Shown here in pieces: positions 47,376-54,605 of a stretch of DNA of 64,000 nt. The DNA is from Gp6-AA45 sp035652075. Lineage in GTDB: Bacteria; Acidobacteriota; Vicinamibacteria; Vicinamibacterales; CAVVIG01. The position numbers were made by a program, and so were the translations under genes. The notes under the pieces were generated by a model. It saw only the letters and a list, made by a program, of their open reading frames with translations. It searched no databases and had not been told where the DNA came from. How positions within the stretch are numbered: position 1 is the stretch's first letter; every line of letters begins with the position of its first letter. The stretch spans positions 1-64,000 of the forward strand of contig DASREL010000065.1 of NCBI GenBank assembly GCA_035652075.1. The letters run 5' to 3'.

Positions 47376-48573
47376 CGGCCTCGCCGATCGCGATCGCGGC
47401 CGCAGCGCCAACGCTGCCGTACCGTGGCATGAACACGATCCCGCTGATGACCTGAATCACCAGGGATACCGTGCTCCACTGCAACACGAACCGTTCGTCC
47501 CCTGTCGCGTAGAGGAAAATTTTCTTCGCTGAATTCGTCAGCGCCGGCAGGAGACCGATGCCGATGACCATCAGGGCCGGCGCGGCGCCGACGAAGCGTG
47601 TGCCGTAGATCGCCCGCAACAGCAGCGGTCCAAGGACGACACATGGAACCGCGGTGAGCGCGGCGAGCGCCACCATGGCGCGGTGAAACGACGCGAACGC
47701 CTGACTCCCGGCCACCGGATCGTCGGTGTGCTCGCGAGACAGCACCGGCAACGCGCCGGCGAAGATCGCTCCCGGCGCGAGCCGTGCGGTCGTGCCGAAT
47801 CGCGCCGCCGCGGCGAACGCACCAAGTTCCGACTGCGTCGACAGATAGCCGAGCAGCAGCGGCGCCACGCGTGTCTGCAGGTTGGCGACGATACCGGATG
47901 CGGCAAACGGGAGCGCGCGGGCACACGTGTGCTTCACGGCAGTCCGCGACGGTACGCGGACGCGCTCGCCTGGAAACGCGGTCCGCCACACGACCATCAC
48001 CGACAGCAGTTGTCCGATCTGGGCCATCGTCGCAATCGTCAACACGGCGACGATTCCGCTGCGTGCAGGCGATCCGAACAACACGACCCACGACGCCGCC
48101 ATCTGCGCGGCGGCCCATCCGGTTTCGAGGATCAAGACAGTCGGCACCCACCGCGGCTGCGACCGGAACGCGCCGCCGAAGCACCCATACGTCGCCCCGG
48201 CGACACCGAGCAGCGCGGCGACGCGCAGTCCGGCGATCGTCTCGGCGTCGACCGAAACACGCGAGGCCGCCACCGCGAGGACGATGGCTGCCGGAACGGC
48301 TGCCGCAAGCCGCGCGACCAATGCCGTTCCACACAACTCCCCGATACGAGAATCAGCCCGCGCGCCGTCGCGCGGCAGCAGCAGCCCGAATCCGAAGTCG
48401 ACGGCGATCGTCAGCGTCGACGCCCACGTCGTGCACAGCACCCATCGCCCGAATCGCTCCACGCCGAGCGCCCGTCCCACAATCAGCGACAGCACGAACG
48501 CGATCGCGCCTCTCGTCAGGTTCGATGCCAGGAAAGCGGCACTCAGCCTGGCGATCCGAGTCATCGGATTCAT
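47242..48573 (-). CDS. Polysaccharide flippase (Wzx/MATE-like), copy 1
   Basis: 443 residues with about twelve to fourteen hydrophobic helices. N-terminal RLSAAFLASNLTRGAIAFVLSLIVGRALGVERFGRW is the standard start of polysaccharide biosynthesis flippases, which move lipid-linked glycans across the inner membrane. Other marks are PFAASGIVANLQTRVAPLLLGYLS and LGPLLLRAIYGTRFVGAAPALMVIGIGLLPALTNSAKKIFLYATG. The last 45 residues, rich in Ala and Pro, are encoded on the strand opposite the GT4 gene. Last gene of the nine-gene operon; its start overlaps the amidohydrolase stop (ATGA). Confidence 0.92.
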   Translation of the reverse strand: MNPMTRIARLSAAFLASNLTRGAIAFVLSLIVGRALGVERFGRWVLCTTWASTLTIAVDFGFGLLLPRDGARADSRIGELCGTALVARLAAAVPAAIVLAVAASRVSVDAETIAGLRVAALLGVAGATYGCFGGAFRSQPRWVPTVLILETGWAAAQMAASWVVLFGSPARSGIVAVLTIATMAQIGQLLSVMVVWRTAFPGERVRVPSRTAVKHTCARALPFAASGIVANLQTRVAPLLLGYLSTQSELGAFAAAARFGTTARLAPGAIFAGALPVLSREHTDDPVAGSQAFASFHRAMVALAALTAVPCVVLGPLLLRAIYGTRFVGAAPALMVIGIGLLPALTNSAKKIFLYATGDERFVLQWSTVSLVIQVISGIVFMPRYGSVGAAAAIAIGEAVIWWPLADRARRTAPRSNPHHAPASTLAPVAPVVGDVPDPAAAR

Positions 48574-49769
48574 GCGACCGACACCCCGGGCTCATGAATC
48601 GAGCAGGCCGCGATCCGTGTCGCCAGCACGGGATCGACATACTTCGACACCTCGTCGACGACGGCGACCTGCGGCGTCACTCTGCGCGCAGCGAAGATGT
48701 TGCGATGCGCCAAGCCGGCGGTCATCACGCGGCCGGCGAGGACGACGAGATCGAGATCGCGGCGGGATGTCGCGAGCACGGCATCGATCGGATCGTGACC
48801 GACACGAGGAACCAGGATCAGATCGGCGGGGCCTCCGACCTGCAAGCGACCCAGTTGCGGCTGCCGAATGACGTTCGCAGCGGTCGTCGTCACCATCGGC
48901 AGGAGGTTCGCGCGTTCGATCATCGAGGACTCGTACGCGATGCGCAGCTCCTCCAGGAGATCGCGCGAACCGGTCAGTCGCGAGTCGGTGCCGAGCGCCA
49001 CGTTTCCGCCGACGAATCGCGTGAAATCGATCGTTTGTCCGAACAGGAAGTTGTTCGACGCCGGGCACCACACGAGCGACGCGCCGGCATCGGCCACGCG
49101 CCGCCACCCGCGACGGTCGATCGCGACGCCGTGCACGAGGACCGTCCGCTCGACCAGCGCGCCGAGTTGCGCCAGCTTCCGCAGCTCGTCGTGCGCCGCC
49201 GCGTCGACACCTTCACCGAGATGAACGAAGAACGGCGCGTCGTGCGGCGTCGCCTCAAACGCGCTGCGGATGTTCCCGCCGGGTTCGCCGCGCGCGCCCG
49301 CCGGCCCATCCTGCAAATAGAACGAGTGCGCCCATCCATACCGGCGCAGCACGCGCAGCGGCAGGCCACGCAGTTCCCGATAAAACGGGTTGTGATGCGC
49401 GACGGTCGTGACGCCGCTCAAAATGTTCTTGATCGCGCCGATGAACACGCGGTCGGCGAGCGGCTTCGCCTGCGCCTCGCGAATGGCCGGATCGGTCTGC
49501 AGTCGCGGCCGCATGTCCTCGATCCACTCCGATGCGTTGCAGTACCGCTCCGCGAACTTCAGTCGTCGGTAGTGATTCAGCTCGAGGTGATCGTGTGCGT
49601 TGATCAAACCTGGCAGCACAAATCCGTCCGCCGCATCGATCACCAGATCGGTCCGGCACGGGCGCTCGCCGATCGACAGAATCCGCGAGGTGAATCGCAC
49701 GCTGTCGGACAACCCCTGGTCGGTGACGACGGTCGCGTTGACGAGCGCGACAGCTCGCTGCCAAATCAT
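48570..49769 (-). CDS. Atz/Trz-type amidohydrolase
   Basis: 399-residue cytoplasmic enzyme of the amidohydrolase superfamily. Metal site and active-site motifs: VLPGLINAHDHLELNHY (HxH), PFFVHLGEGVDAAAHDEL (His with Glu), RTVLVHGVAIDRRGW and NVALGTDSRLTGSRDLLEEL (catalytic Asp); SLVWCPASNNFLFG is also typical. Relatives include chlorohydrolases, guanine and S-adenosylhomocysteine deaminases. It sits between a methyltransferase and a flippase with 4-base overlaps on both sides, which suggests deamination or hydrolysis of a precursor or modified sugar in this pathway. Confidence 0.92.
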   Translation of the reverse strand: MIWQRAVALVNATVVTDQGLSDSVRFTSRILSIGERPCRTDLVIDAADGFVLPGLINAHDHLELNHYRRLKFAERYCNASEWIEDMRPRLQTDPAIREAQAKPLADRVFIGAIKNILSGVTTVAHHNPFYRELRGLPLRVLRRYGWAHSFYLQDGPAGARGEPGGNIRSAFEATPHDAPFFVHLGEGVDAAAHDELRKLAQLGALVERTVLVHGVAIDRRGWRRVADAGASLVWCPASNNFLFGQTIDFTRFVGGNVALGTDSRLTGSRDLLEELRIAYESSMIERANLLPMVTTTAANVIRQPQLGRLQVGGPADLILVPRVGHDPIDAVLATSRRDLDLVVLAGRVMTAGLAHRNIFAARRVTPQVAVVDEVSKYVDPVLATRIAACSIHEPGVSVA

Positions 49770-50404
49770 CGCGTGGCATGGAAGATGGCGACGACCGGAG
49801 GGTCGCCCCACTTGGCCCGAAAGCGTTCGACCGCCGGATCGGGATCGGGACCAATGCGCGGTTCATGGACGTCGAGCACGCGCAGGCCCGTGCTCGCGAG
49901 CGCGTCGACGTGGTCATCGATCGTGTGCGACTGAATCGGCAGTTCGTGCGTGAGACCGTCAGCCGTCTCGAACGTCCGCTTCCAGCCGAGTCGGTCCCAC
50001 GTCGGATGAAAGTCGGAGTAGACGGCATGCGCCCCTGCGTGCATCACGCGCGCGATTTCGCGCGCCCACGTGCGCAGGTTCGCGATGTCGCCGAGCATCA
50101 GCGACGCGTTGACGAGATCGAACGAGGCGTCCGCAAACGGAAGCGCCAGCGCGTCGCCACACACGCGCAGTCCGGACGCCCGCTGCAGCATCGCGCGAGA
50201 AAAATCGAGTCCGACGACGACGCCGCCGCCCGCGCGGAGGATCGGTAGATATCGGCCGCTGCCGGTGCCGACGTCCAGCGCGCGACGCGCCGCCAGCGAT
50301 CGCAGTATCGGTTCGACGACCGATTGCTCCGCGCGCATGACCGGGTTGTGCGCGCACGGCGGATACGAATCCGCCCACCGATCGTAGATGCCGACGATAC
50401 TCAA
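49766..50404 (-). CDS. SAM-dependent methyltransferase (class I), TTG start
   Basis: 212 residues. The start is TTG at 50404, which overlaps the stop of the upstream radical SAM gene (TTGA); a longer frame would run through that gene. SAM-binding motif ALDVGTGSGRYLPIL, then GVVVGLDFSRAMLQRAS, GDALALPFADASFDLVNASLML and WAREIARVMHAGAHAVYSDFHP, as in UbiE/Methyltransf_11 proteins. It methylates a small molecule; one of three methyltransferases in the operon. The next gene begins within its stop codon (ATGA). Confidence 0.9.
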   Translation of the reverse strand: MSIVGIYDRWADSYPPCAHNPVMRAEQSVVEPILRSLAARRALDVGTGSGRYLPILRAGGGVVVGLDFSRAMLQRASGLRVCGDALALPFADASFDLVNASLMLGDIANLRTWAREIARVMHAGAHAVYSDFHPTWDRLGWKRTFETADGLTHELPIQSHTIDDHVDALASTGLRVLDVHEPRIGPDPDPAVERFRAKWGDPPVVAIFHATR

Positions 50405-51879
50405 AAGCCTGTCGTCTCTGGCCGCTGGTACTGCATCAGGCGGTGCAGCGCGCGCAGTTCGTACGGCGCGTCGTACCACTGAAGCGCGTACCGCCACGCG
50501 CTGGCCGCCTTCAGCACGAGGCGGTTGACGCCGGTTAATCGCGGATCGGTAATGGTCGGGTAGTACGCGTTGATGACGCGTTCGAAGTTCCGCACGCGCC
50601 GCCGAATGCCACCGTCAATCCAGGGAATGCCGTCGCCGCGCCGCATCGAGAGCTGCTGCCACTCCGGCGTTGCCCATTCCTCGAGCGACTGCGGAAACGC
50701 AAAGCCCGCCTGCTTCGCCGCGGTGTACATCGATCCGTCGAGCGGCACCGGCGTGTACGCGTAGAGCACGACTTCGGTCGAGGGATTGATCCGCTTCAGC
50801 CGGCGGATGAAGCCGAACGTGCGATCGACATCGCCGTCGGGATCGGGCGGCGCGCCGAGCACGAAGGAGAATTCGGGGACGATACCGTAGCGCCGCATGC
50901 GGGCGGCGAGGTCGAGGGTGAGTTGCGACGACGACTTGCCGCCTTTGTTCATGGCCGCGAGCGTCTCGTCGCTGCCCGACTCGGCGCCGGAGAAGATCAT
51001 CGTCAGGCCCGATCGCGCCATCTTCTCCCACGTATGATCGCTGTACTGCATCAGCAGATCGACGCGTCCGAGCGCCCACCACCTGAGGCCGAGGTCGACA
51101 ATGCGCTCGCAGAACTCCGCCGTCCGCTCCTCGGAGATGAAGAAATCCATGTCGTGCATCTGCACGGCGTCGACGCGATAGTGTTCGACGAGGCGGCGCA
51201 TCACCCGCTCCATCCGCAACGGCGACTGCGCGAGCCAGCGGCGGTGTGACATCGACACGACCGCGCAGAAGCTGCACGCGAACGGACAGCCGAACGACGA
51301 GTTGTGCGCGACGGTCCGCGTGCCGAGGTAGTTGCGGTGCAGATACTGCGTCATGTCGACGCGGTGATACGGCAGCTCTGGGAGATCGTCGAGCGGCGTC
51401 ATCGGTCCCGCGGGGTTGTGCACGACGTGCGTGCCGGCCTTCCACGACAGGCCGCCGACGCGGTCGAGCGGCGAATGCGACTGCAGTGCGTCGATCAGCT
51501 GCAGGAGCGGCTGTTCGCCCTGCGACCGGATGACGCAGTCGACGTACCGCGCTTTCAACACCGTGTCGCTGTGCTGCGTCGGGAAGTACCCGCCCCACAC
51601 GATCGGGACGTCGGGGCGTGCCGCTTTCACGCGGGCGCACACCGACACCGCCTGCGTGAGCTGCGGCCCTGGCATGACGGTGACGGCGACGAGCGACACC
51701 GCGCCAGCCGGCGCGGCTTTCAGCGAATCGATGATGTCCTGCGCCGGATCGGCACTGATGTTCCCGTCGACGAGCGTCCACGGATGGCGCATCTCGAGGA
51801 CGGCGGCGAGCGCCATCAACGACAGCGGCAGCGGCTGCTTCCCCGGCGTCGTCGACAACGGGTTGTACAAAACGATCAT
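50401..51879 (-). CDS. B12-binding-type radical SAM protein
   Basis: 492 residues. The N-terminal 130 residues are a cobalamin-binding-like Rossmann domain (IVLYNPLSTTPGKQPLPLSL, ARVKAARPDVPIVWGGYFPT, VDCVIRSQGEQPLLQLIDAL) without the DxHxxG His. The radical SAM core has the 4Fe-4S motif SSFGCPFACSFCAVV (CxxxCxxC) and later IFSGAESGSDETLAAMNKGG. A C-terminal helical extension follows. Relatives perform radical methylations or ring changes on lipids, sugars and other natural products. The ATG at 51879 overlaps the preceding methyltransferase stop (ATGA). Confidence 0.92.
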   Translation of the reverse strand: MIVLYNPLSTTPGKQPLPLSLMALAAVLEMRHPWTLVDGNISADPAQDIIDSLKAAPAGAVSLVAVTVMPGPQLTQAVSVCARVKAARPDVPIVWGGYFPTQHSDTVLKARYVDCVIRSQGEQPLLQLIDALQSHSPLDRVGGLSWKAGTHVVHNPAGPMTPLDDLPELPYHRVDMTQYLHRNYLGTRTVAHNSSFGCPFACSFCAVVSMSHRRWLAQSPLRMERVMRRLVEHYRVDAVQMHDMDFFISEERTAEFCERIVDLGLRWWALGRVDLLMQYSDHTWEKMARSGLTMIFSGAESGSDETLAAMNKGGKSSSQLTLDLAARMRRYGIVPEFSFVLGAPPDPDGDVDRTFGFIRRLKRINPSTEVVLYAYTPVPLDGSMYTAAKQAGFAFPQSLEEWATPEWQQLSMRRGDGIPWIDGGIRRRVRNFERVINAYYPTITDPRLTGVNRLVLKAASAWRYALQWYDAPYELRALHRLMQYQRPETTGF

Positions 51880-52763
51880 CGAGCCACCCACAATCCAAAA
51901 GCTGCCGGCGCGCGGCGCAACCGGAGTCTCGCGAACTGACGCCGTACGCGCCAGGCAAGCGGTCCCCTCGACGGCACAAACATCTGCTGCATCTGCAGCG
52001 CAGCCGCGGCACGTTCGAGCGCGCCGAACGTGACGAACCCAATGCCCGGCTCGATGGCCGTCGCGATGCCGTACGACGACTCGAAGCGCCGCGCCTTGGC
52101 ATGGTTCATCGCGCGCCCGTCAGCATCCGCGTGAAACATCGGCGAATCCATCACGACGAGCGATCCACCCGGAACGAGCATCTGCCGCGCGTGCGACAGC
52201 GCGACCATCGCGTCGCCGGCGTAGTGCAGCGAAGCGTTGAACACCGCCACGTCGAACTGCGACGGCGCGAATGGCAGTTCGCCAAAATCGGCCTGCACCC
52301 GCGGAAACTCGCTCGTGAAATGCCGAGCCGCCCGCAAGCCGTCCATTTCGTCGTCCACCACGTCGACCGCCACCGGGTGGTGCCCCAGTTCCGCGAGCCT
52401 GTGCGACAGCCAGCCGTTACCGGCGCCGAGATCCAGGACCCGAATCGATTGCGGCGCCGCCGCGAACACATGACGCAGCAGGTTGCGGTACGTTTCGCGG
52501 CGAATGCGCCACACGCCCGCATCGGGGTCGCCGGCGTCGACGGACGGCAGCTGCCGGTAGTACTCCGGCGACGGCTGCCGGTACCCGTCGCGCGCCCGCA
52601 CCGCGCGGTATTGCTGGACGAAGGGCTCGAGCCACTCGCGGCGTTGCGGCGTGAGAAACCGCCAGATGTCATCGACCGCCTCGTACTTGCGACCGCACCG
52701 CAGGCACCACACGGCGCTCAACGGGATCGCGCACGTCGGACAGGCAAACGCCGGCGTCCACAC
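51876..52763 (-). CDS. Methyltransferase with N-terminal zinc ribbon
   Basis: 295 residues, GTG start 3 bases after the upstream stop. The N-terminus has a CPTC...CLRCG zinc knuckle of the Trm112/YcaR-like kind (ACPTCAIPLSAVWCLRCGRK), fused to a class I SAM methyltransferase with VLDLGAGNGWLSHRLAELG, VAVDVVDDEMDGLRAA, FPRVQADFGELPFAPSQFDV and MLVPGGSLVVMDSPMFH. The fused ribbon is like that of other natural-product C- or O-methyltransferases. Probably modifies the same molecule as the neighbouring enzymes. Role not directly shown. Confidence 0.9.
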   Translation of the reverse strand: MWTPAFACPTCAIPLSAVWCLRCGRKYEAVDDIWRFLTPQRREWLEPFVQQYRAVRARDGYRQPSPEYYRQLPSVDAGDPDAGVWRIRRETYRNLLRHVFAAAPQSIRVLDLGAGNGWLSHRLAELGHHPVAVDVVDDEMDGLRAARHFTSEFPRVQADFGELPFAPSQFDVAVFNASLHYAGDAMVALSHARQMLVPGGSLVVMDSPMFHADADGRAMNHAKARRFESSYGIATAIEPGIGFVTFGALERAAAALQMQQMFVPSRGPLAWRVRRQFARLRLRRAPAAFGLWVAR

Positions 52764-52766
52764 GCG

Positions 52767-53564
52767 TCACACCTTCCTCATGACGACGAGGAAGTGATCG
52801 CCCCACGCGCGGATGCCCGGCAGCGCGCCGGCCGCGTCCTCGAGCTGCTGCAGCGCGGCAATCGCGGCGGGGTGCCGTTCGGCAAAGGCCTGCATGTACG
52901 GCGGCGGGACGAACAGGCCGAGCGCGCGACGTTCGACGCGCGCGAAGCCGGCGTCCGCAAACGCGCGTTCGAATGCGTGCGGCGCGTAGTACTGCGTCCA
53001 AATCGTGCGGCCGTCGAGCGGCACCGGCGTCAACGCATGTTCGAACCGCACGCGGATCCGCGACCAGTCCCTGCGTGCCGCATACAGCGCGATTTCCCAC
53101 GGGCACACGCGGCCGATGACCGACGCGATCAGCACGCCGCCGGTCCGCACCCGCGCCGCGATGCGGCGCGCCGTGACGGCGATGTCGGCGACGCAGTTCA
53201 GCGGCCCCAGGTTCGAGCACGCCGCATCGAACGTCGCCGGCGACAACCGATCGAGTTCATCGATCGCGATCGCGTGCAGCTCGACGCGCGCGCCCGCGCC
53301 CAGGCGGCGCACGCGGTCCCGCGCCTCGCGGATCATTTCCGGCGAGGCATCGATGCCGGTGACGCGATATCCACGCGCCGCAAAATGCTCCTCATCCGTT
53401 CCCGGCCCGCAGCCCAGGTCGAGCAGATGCGATCCGGACGGCACGTACCGCTCGACGCTCCGCCACAGCCGCTCTCGCATGGCGGCAAGCAGCGGATTCT
53501 CCACATTCGACTGGTGATACGTGGCCGCGACGCCGTCGAACGCCTGCCGCGTGTCCGCCGTCAC
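52767..53564 (-). CDS. SAM-dependent methyltransferase
   Basis: 265 residues from GTG 53564, whose first bases overlap the stop codon of the SPASM-like radical SAM gene (GTGA). N-terminal FDGVAATYHQSNVENPLLAAMRERLW is typical of UbiE/BioC-like enzymes, followed by HLLDLGCGPGTDEEHFAARGYRVTGIDASPEMI (SAM site) and ATFDAACSNLGPLNC. The C-terminal half contains a lid-like region with PLDGRTIWTQYYAPHAFERAF. It methylates a small substrate; which one is unknown. Part of the nine-gene operon. Confidence 0.9.
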   Translation of the reverse strand: MTADTRQAFDGVAATYHQSNVENPLLAAMRERLWRSVERYVPSGSHLLDLGCGPGTDEEHFAARGYRVTGIDASPEMIREARDRVRRLGAGARVELHAIAIDELDRLSPATFDAACSNLGPLNCVADIAVTARRIAARVRTGGVLIASVIGRVCPWEIALYAARRDWSRIRVRFEHALTPVPLDGRTIWTQYYAPHAFERAFADAGFARVERRALGLFVPPPYMQAFAERHPAAIAALQQLEDAAGALPGIRAWGDHFLVVMRKV

Positions 53565-54601
53565 ATCCACGGCGCACGCCTCCAGCTGGTCTTGAGCGAG
53601 CAGACGCAGCGTTCGCAAACCGGATTGCGCGCGACGGCCAACGTGTCCCGGAAGGCACGCAGTGGCCCGGTGACGATCGCTTCGAGGGGCGTGTCGCGGA
53701 CGTTGCCGATGCGATCGTGAAAGAAACAGGGGCGCACGGCCCCGTTGGCCTCGACGACGATCGAGACCCACGGCGCGTTGCAGTCGACCGCGGGAAAGGC
53801 CCCTCGGCCGGCGACCGCACGGTAATACTGCGGCAGGCGACGCAGCTTCGCCGGCGACTCCGCCACGAATCCGGAGTCGAACGCGTCGCGATGCGTCACG
53901 ATCGTCCGCTCGATCGTGGCTTCCAACTCGGCGATCTCGTCTTCGTCGAGCGCCAACGCCAACGGGTTCGGCATTTCGTCGCGACCGAACGCGCCGGTCG
54001 ACGACACGTCCGCGGGCAGGAACGAAATGCCGTCGAGCCCGATCCGGTCCGCGTGCTCGATCAGCCGCGCCATGTGGCGGAAGTTCTCGCGCTGGATCGT
54101 CGTCCGCGCGGTGACCGGAATCTGCGGTGCCGCCGCGCGCAGTTTCTGGATGCCGCGTTCGACCGTCTTCAGCGCGGCGACGCCGCGAATCCGCTCGTAG
54201 AGCGGCTCGTCCGCCGCGTCGAGCGAGACGCAGACGCGCGAGAAGTGTTCCGCCACGCGGTCGGCGAACCGCTCGAGCAGGATGCCGCTCGTCAGCAGGT
54301 GCAGCGCGATGCCGCGGCGTCGAAACAGCTTCGCCGCCTCGAACACCTCAGGCCGCAGCAGCGGCTCCCCGCCCGAGAAGACCACCAGCTGCGTGCCGAG
54401 CGCGACGAGCGATTCCGCCACCGTGTCGATTTCGTCGAGCGACAAATCGCCGGCGCCCGTCTGCTTCCACCAGTCGCACGAGATGCAGCGGCTGTTGCAA
54501 CGACTCGTCGGATAGAAGATGACGAGCGGCATCACAAAGGTGCGGTTGCTGATTTCGCCGAGGCGCACGAGCGTCGCGGTCGCGAGTGTTGCGGGCGTCA
54601 C
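53561..54601 (-). CDS. Radical SAM protein with SPASM-like C-terminus
   Basis: 346 residues, GTG start 4 bases after the previous stop. Radical SAM cluster motif SRCNSRCISCDWW (CxxxCxxC) after a PLVIFYPT strand, then LVVFSGGEPLLRPEVF, HLLTSGILLERFAD and RVCVSLDAADEPLYERIRG. Near the end is CNAPWVSIVVEANGAVRPCFFHDRIGN plus PVCERCVCSLKTSW, with several Cys that could bind additional clusters as in SPASM domains. Such proteins modify peptides or sugars, or act like HpnH in side-chain biosynthesis. Substrate here unknown. Confidence 0.92.
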   Translation of the reverse strand: MTPATLATATLVRLGEISNRTFVMPLVIFYPTSRCNSRCISCDWWKQTGAGDLSLDEIDTVAESLVALGTQLVVFSGGEPLLRPEVFEAAKLFRRRGIALHLLTSGILLERFADRVAEHFSRVCVSLDAADEPLYERIRGVAALKTVERGIQKLRAAAPQIPVTARTTIQRENFRHMARLIEHADRIGLDGISFLPADVSSTGAFGRDEMPNPLALALDEDEIAELEATIERTIVTHRDAFDSGFVAESPAKLRRLPQYYRAVAGRGAFPAVDCNAPWVSIVVEANGAVRPCFFHDRIGNVRDTPLEAIVTGPLRAFRDTLAVARNPVCERCVCSLKTSWRRAPWM

Positions 54602-54605
54602 CGGT